Shown here piece after piece: positions 5,537 through 5,736 of a DNA stretch of 5,736 nucleotides. How positions within the stretch are numbered: position 1 is the stretch's first letter; each line of letters starts with the position of its first letter. Both the position numbers and the translations under genes were made by a program. Source of the stretch: Desulfosporosinus sp. (GTDB lineage: Bacteria > Bacillota > Desulfitobacteriia > Desulfitobacteriales > Desulfitobacteriaceae). The stretch covers positions 1 through 5,736 of the forward strand of contig PKWS01000107.1 in the NCBI GenBank assembly GCA_003132105.1, read 5' to 3'. The notes under the pieces are model-generated. The model did no database searches, was not told where the DNA came from, and saw only the letters and a list, made by a program, of their open reading frames with translations.

Positions 5537-5736
5537 ATGGGGAAGAAGGTTATAGTCATCATCTCGACGGCTGAGAGGGAGAAGGCCCTAGTGGGAGTCA
5601 TGTACGCAACGAATGCGCTGAAAAACAAATGGTTGGAAGACGTAAAGGTCTTTTTCTTCGGACCGTTTGAGAAGCTCGTAGCCGAAGATCAGGAGATCCA
5701 GGCTAGAGTGGCTACCCTCCTGGAATACCAAACCCC
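5537..5736 (+). CDS. DsrE/F-like family protein, 5' part only (runs off right edge)
   Basis: An open frame starts at ATG 5537 and runs without a stop to the window end (66 codons). The translation opens with a buried beta strand (MGKKVIVIIS), then a helix rich in Ala, Lys and Met (about 12-30), then DVKVFFFGPFEKLVAED (35-51). This strand-helix-strand pattern with a hydrophobic FFFGP turn is typical of the DsrE/DsrF-like fold, small cytosolic proteins of sulfur relay and related redox roles, many of unassigned function. The visible part covers roughly half of a typical 110-130-aa member, so any conserved cysteine further on cannot be judged. In-frame stops immediately upstream (TGA at 5516 and 5528) make 5537 the first possible start; the ribosome binding site (GTGAG, 5 nt upstream) is weak. 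It has its own promoter and is probably unrelated to the helicase/ATPase genes. Confidence 0.72.
   Translation, partial: MGKKVIVIISTAEREKALVGVMYATNALKNKWLEDVKVFFFGPFEKLVAEDQEIQARVATLLEYQT

Noticed and set aside
1..5736. CRISPR array, tRNA, insertion sequence or direct attachment-site repeats
   Set aside because: Reading through both strands showed no regularly spaced repeats, no cloverleaf-like gene, no transposase motif and no convincing long direct repeat.

Overview
The window looks like a chromosomal accessory region of a moderate-GC, Gram-positive-type bacterium, probably an anaerobic Clostridia/Peptococcaceae-like Firmicute. The basis is AAGGAG/AGGAGG ribosome binding sites, consensus-like sigma-A promoters, GTG start use and protein flavour. 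This placement is an inference; no RNA gene or taxonomic marker is present.

Left block (1-3422, minus strand): a tightly packed operon read right to left. It encodes (i) a 270-aa coiled-coil protein of unknown family, (ii) a P-loop ATPase of about 409 aa, (iii) a second, related 405-aa P-loop ATPase, and (iv) the first 44 codons of a fourth gene that leaves the window at base 1. Spacings are 21 nt, a 1-nt TAATG overlap, and 8 nt, so the four genes should be co-transcribed. Both ATPases resemble the BREX-type BrxC/BrxD ATP-binding family (DUF2791). The first one translated carries Asp-Asn where the second has Asp-Glu in Walker B.

Middle block (3423-5233): a 164-bp divergent promoter region separates the operon from a rightward 548-aa superfamily 2 helicase with a full set of SF2 motifs. 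Paired BREX-like ATPases, an unknown coiled-coil partner and an SF2 helicase suggest a nucleic-acid-directed defence or genome-maintenance system. It is related in parts to BREX and to the TerB/ATPase/helicase system Shango, but matches neither as seen here: no TerB domain, methyltransferase, PglZ or nuclease is visible inside the window.

Right block (5234-5736): a 303-bp non-coding stretch holds a hairpin terminator that works best leftward, a possible orphan leftward transcription unit, and a strong extended -10 promoter. That promoter drives the start of a DsrE/F-like gene which runs off the right edge. The DsrE-like gene is probably ordinary host sequence, so the right boundary of the accessory island may lie in this gap.

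Working model (inference): the helicase translocates on or remodels DNA, the two ATPases form a mixed assembly acting as switch or motor, and the coiled-coil protein bridges or senses. The effector, if there is one, is most likely the truncated gene at the left edge or lies beyond it.
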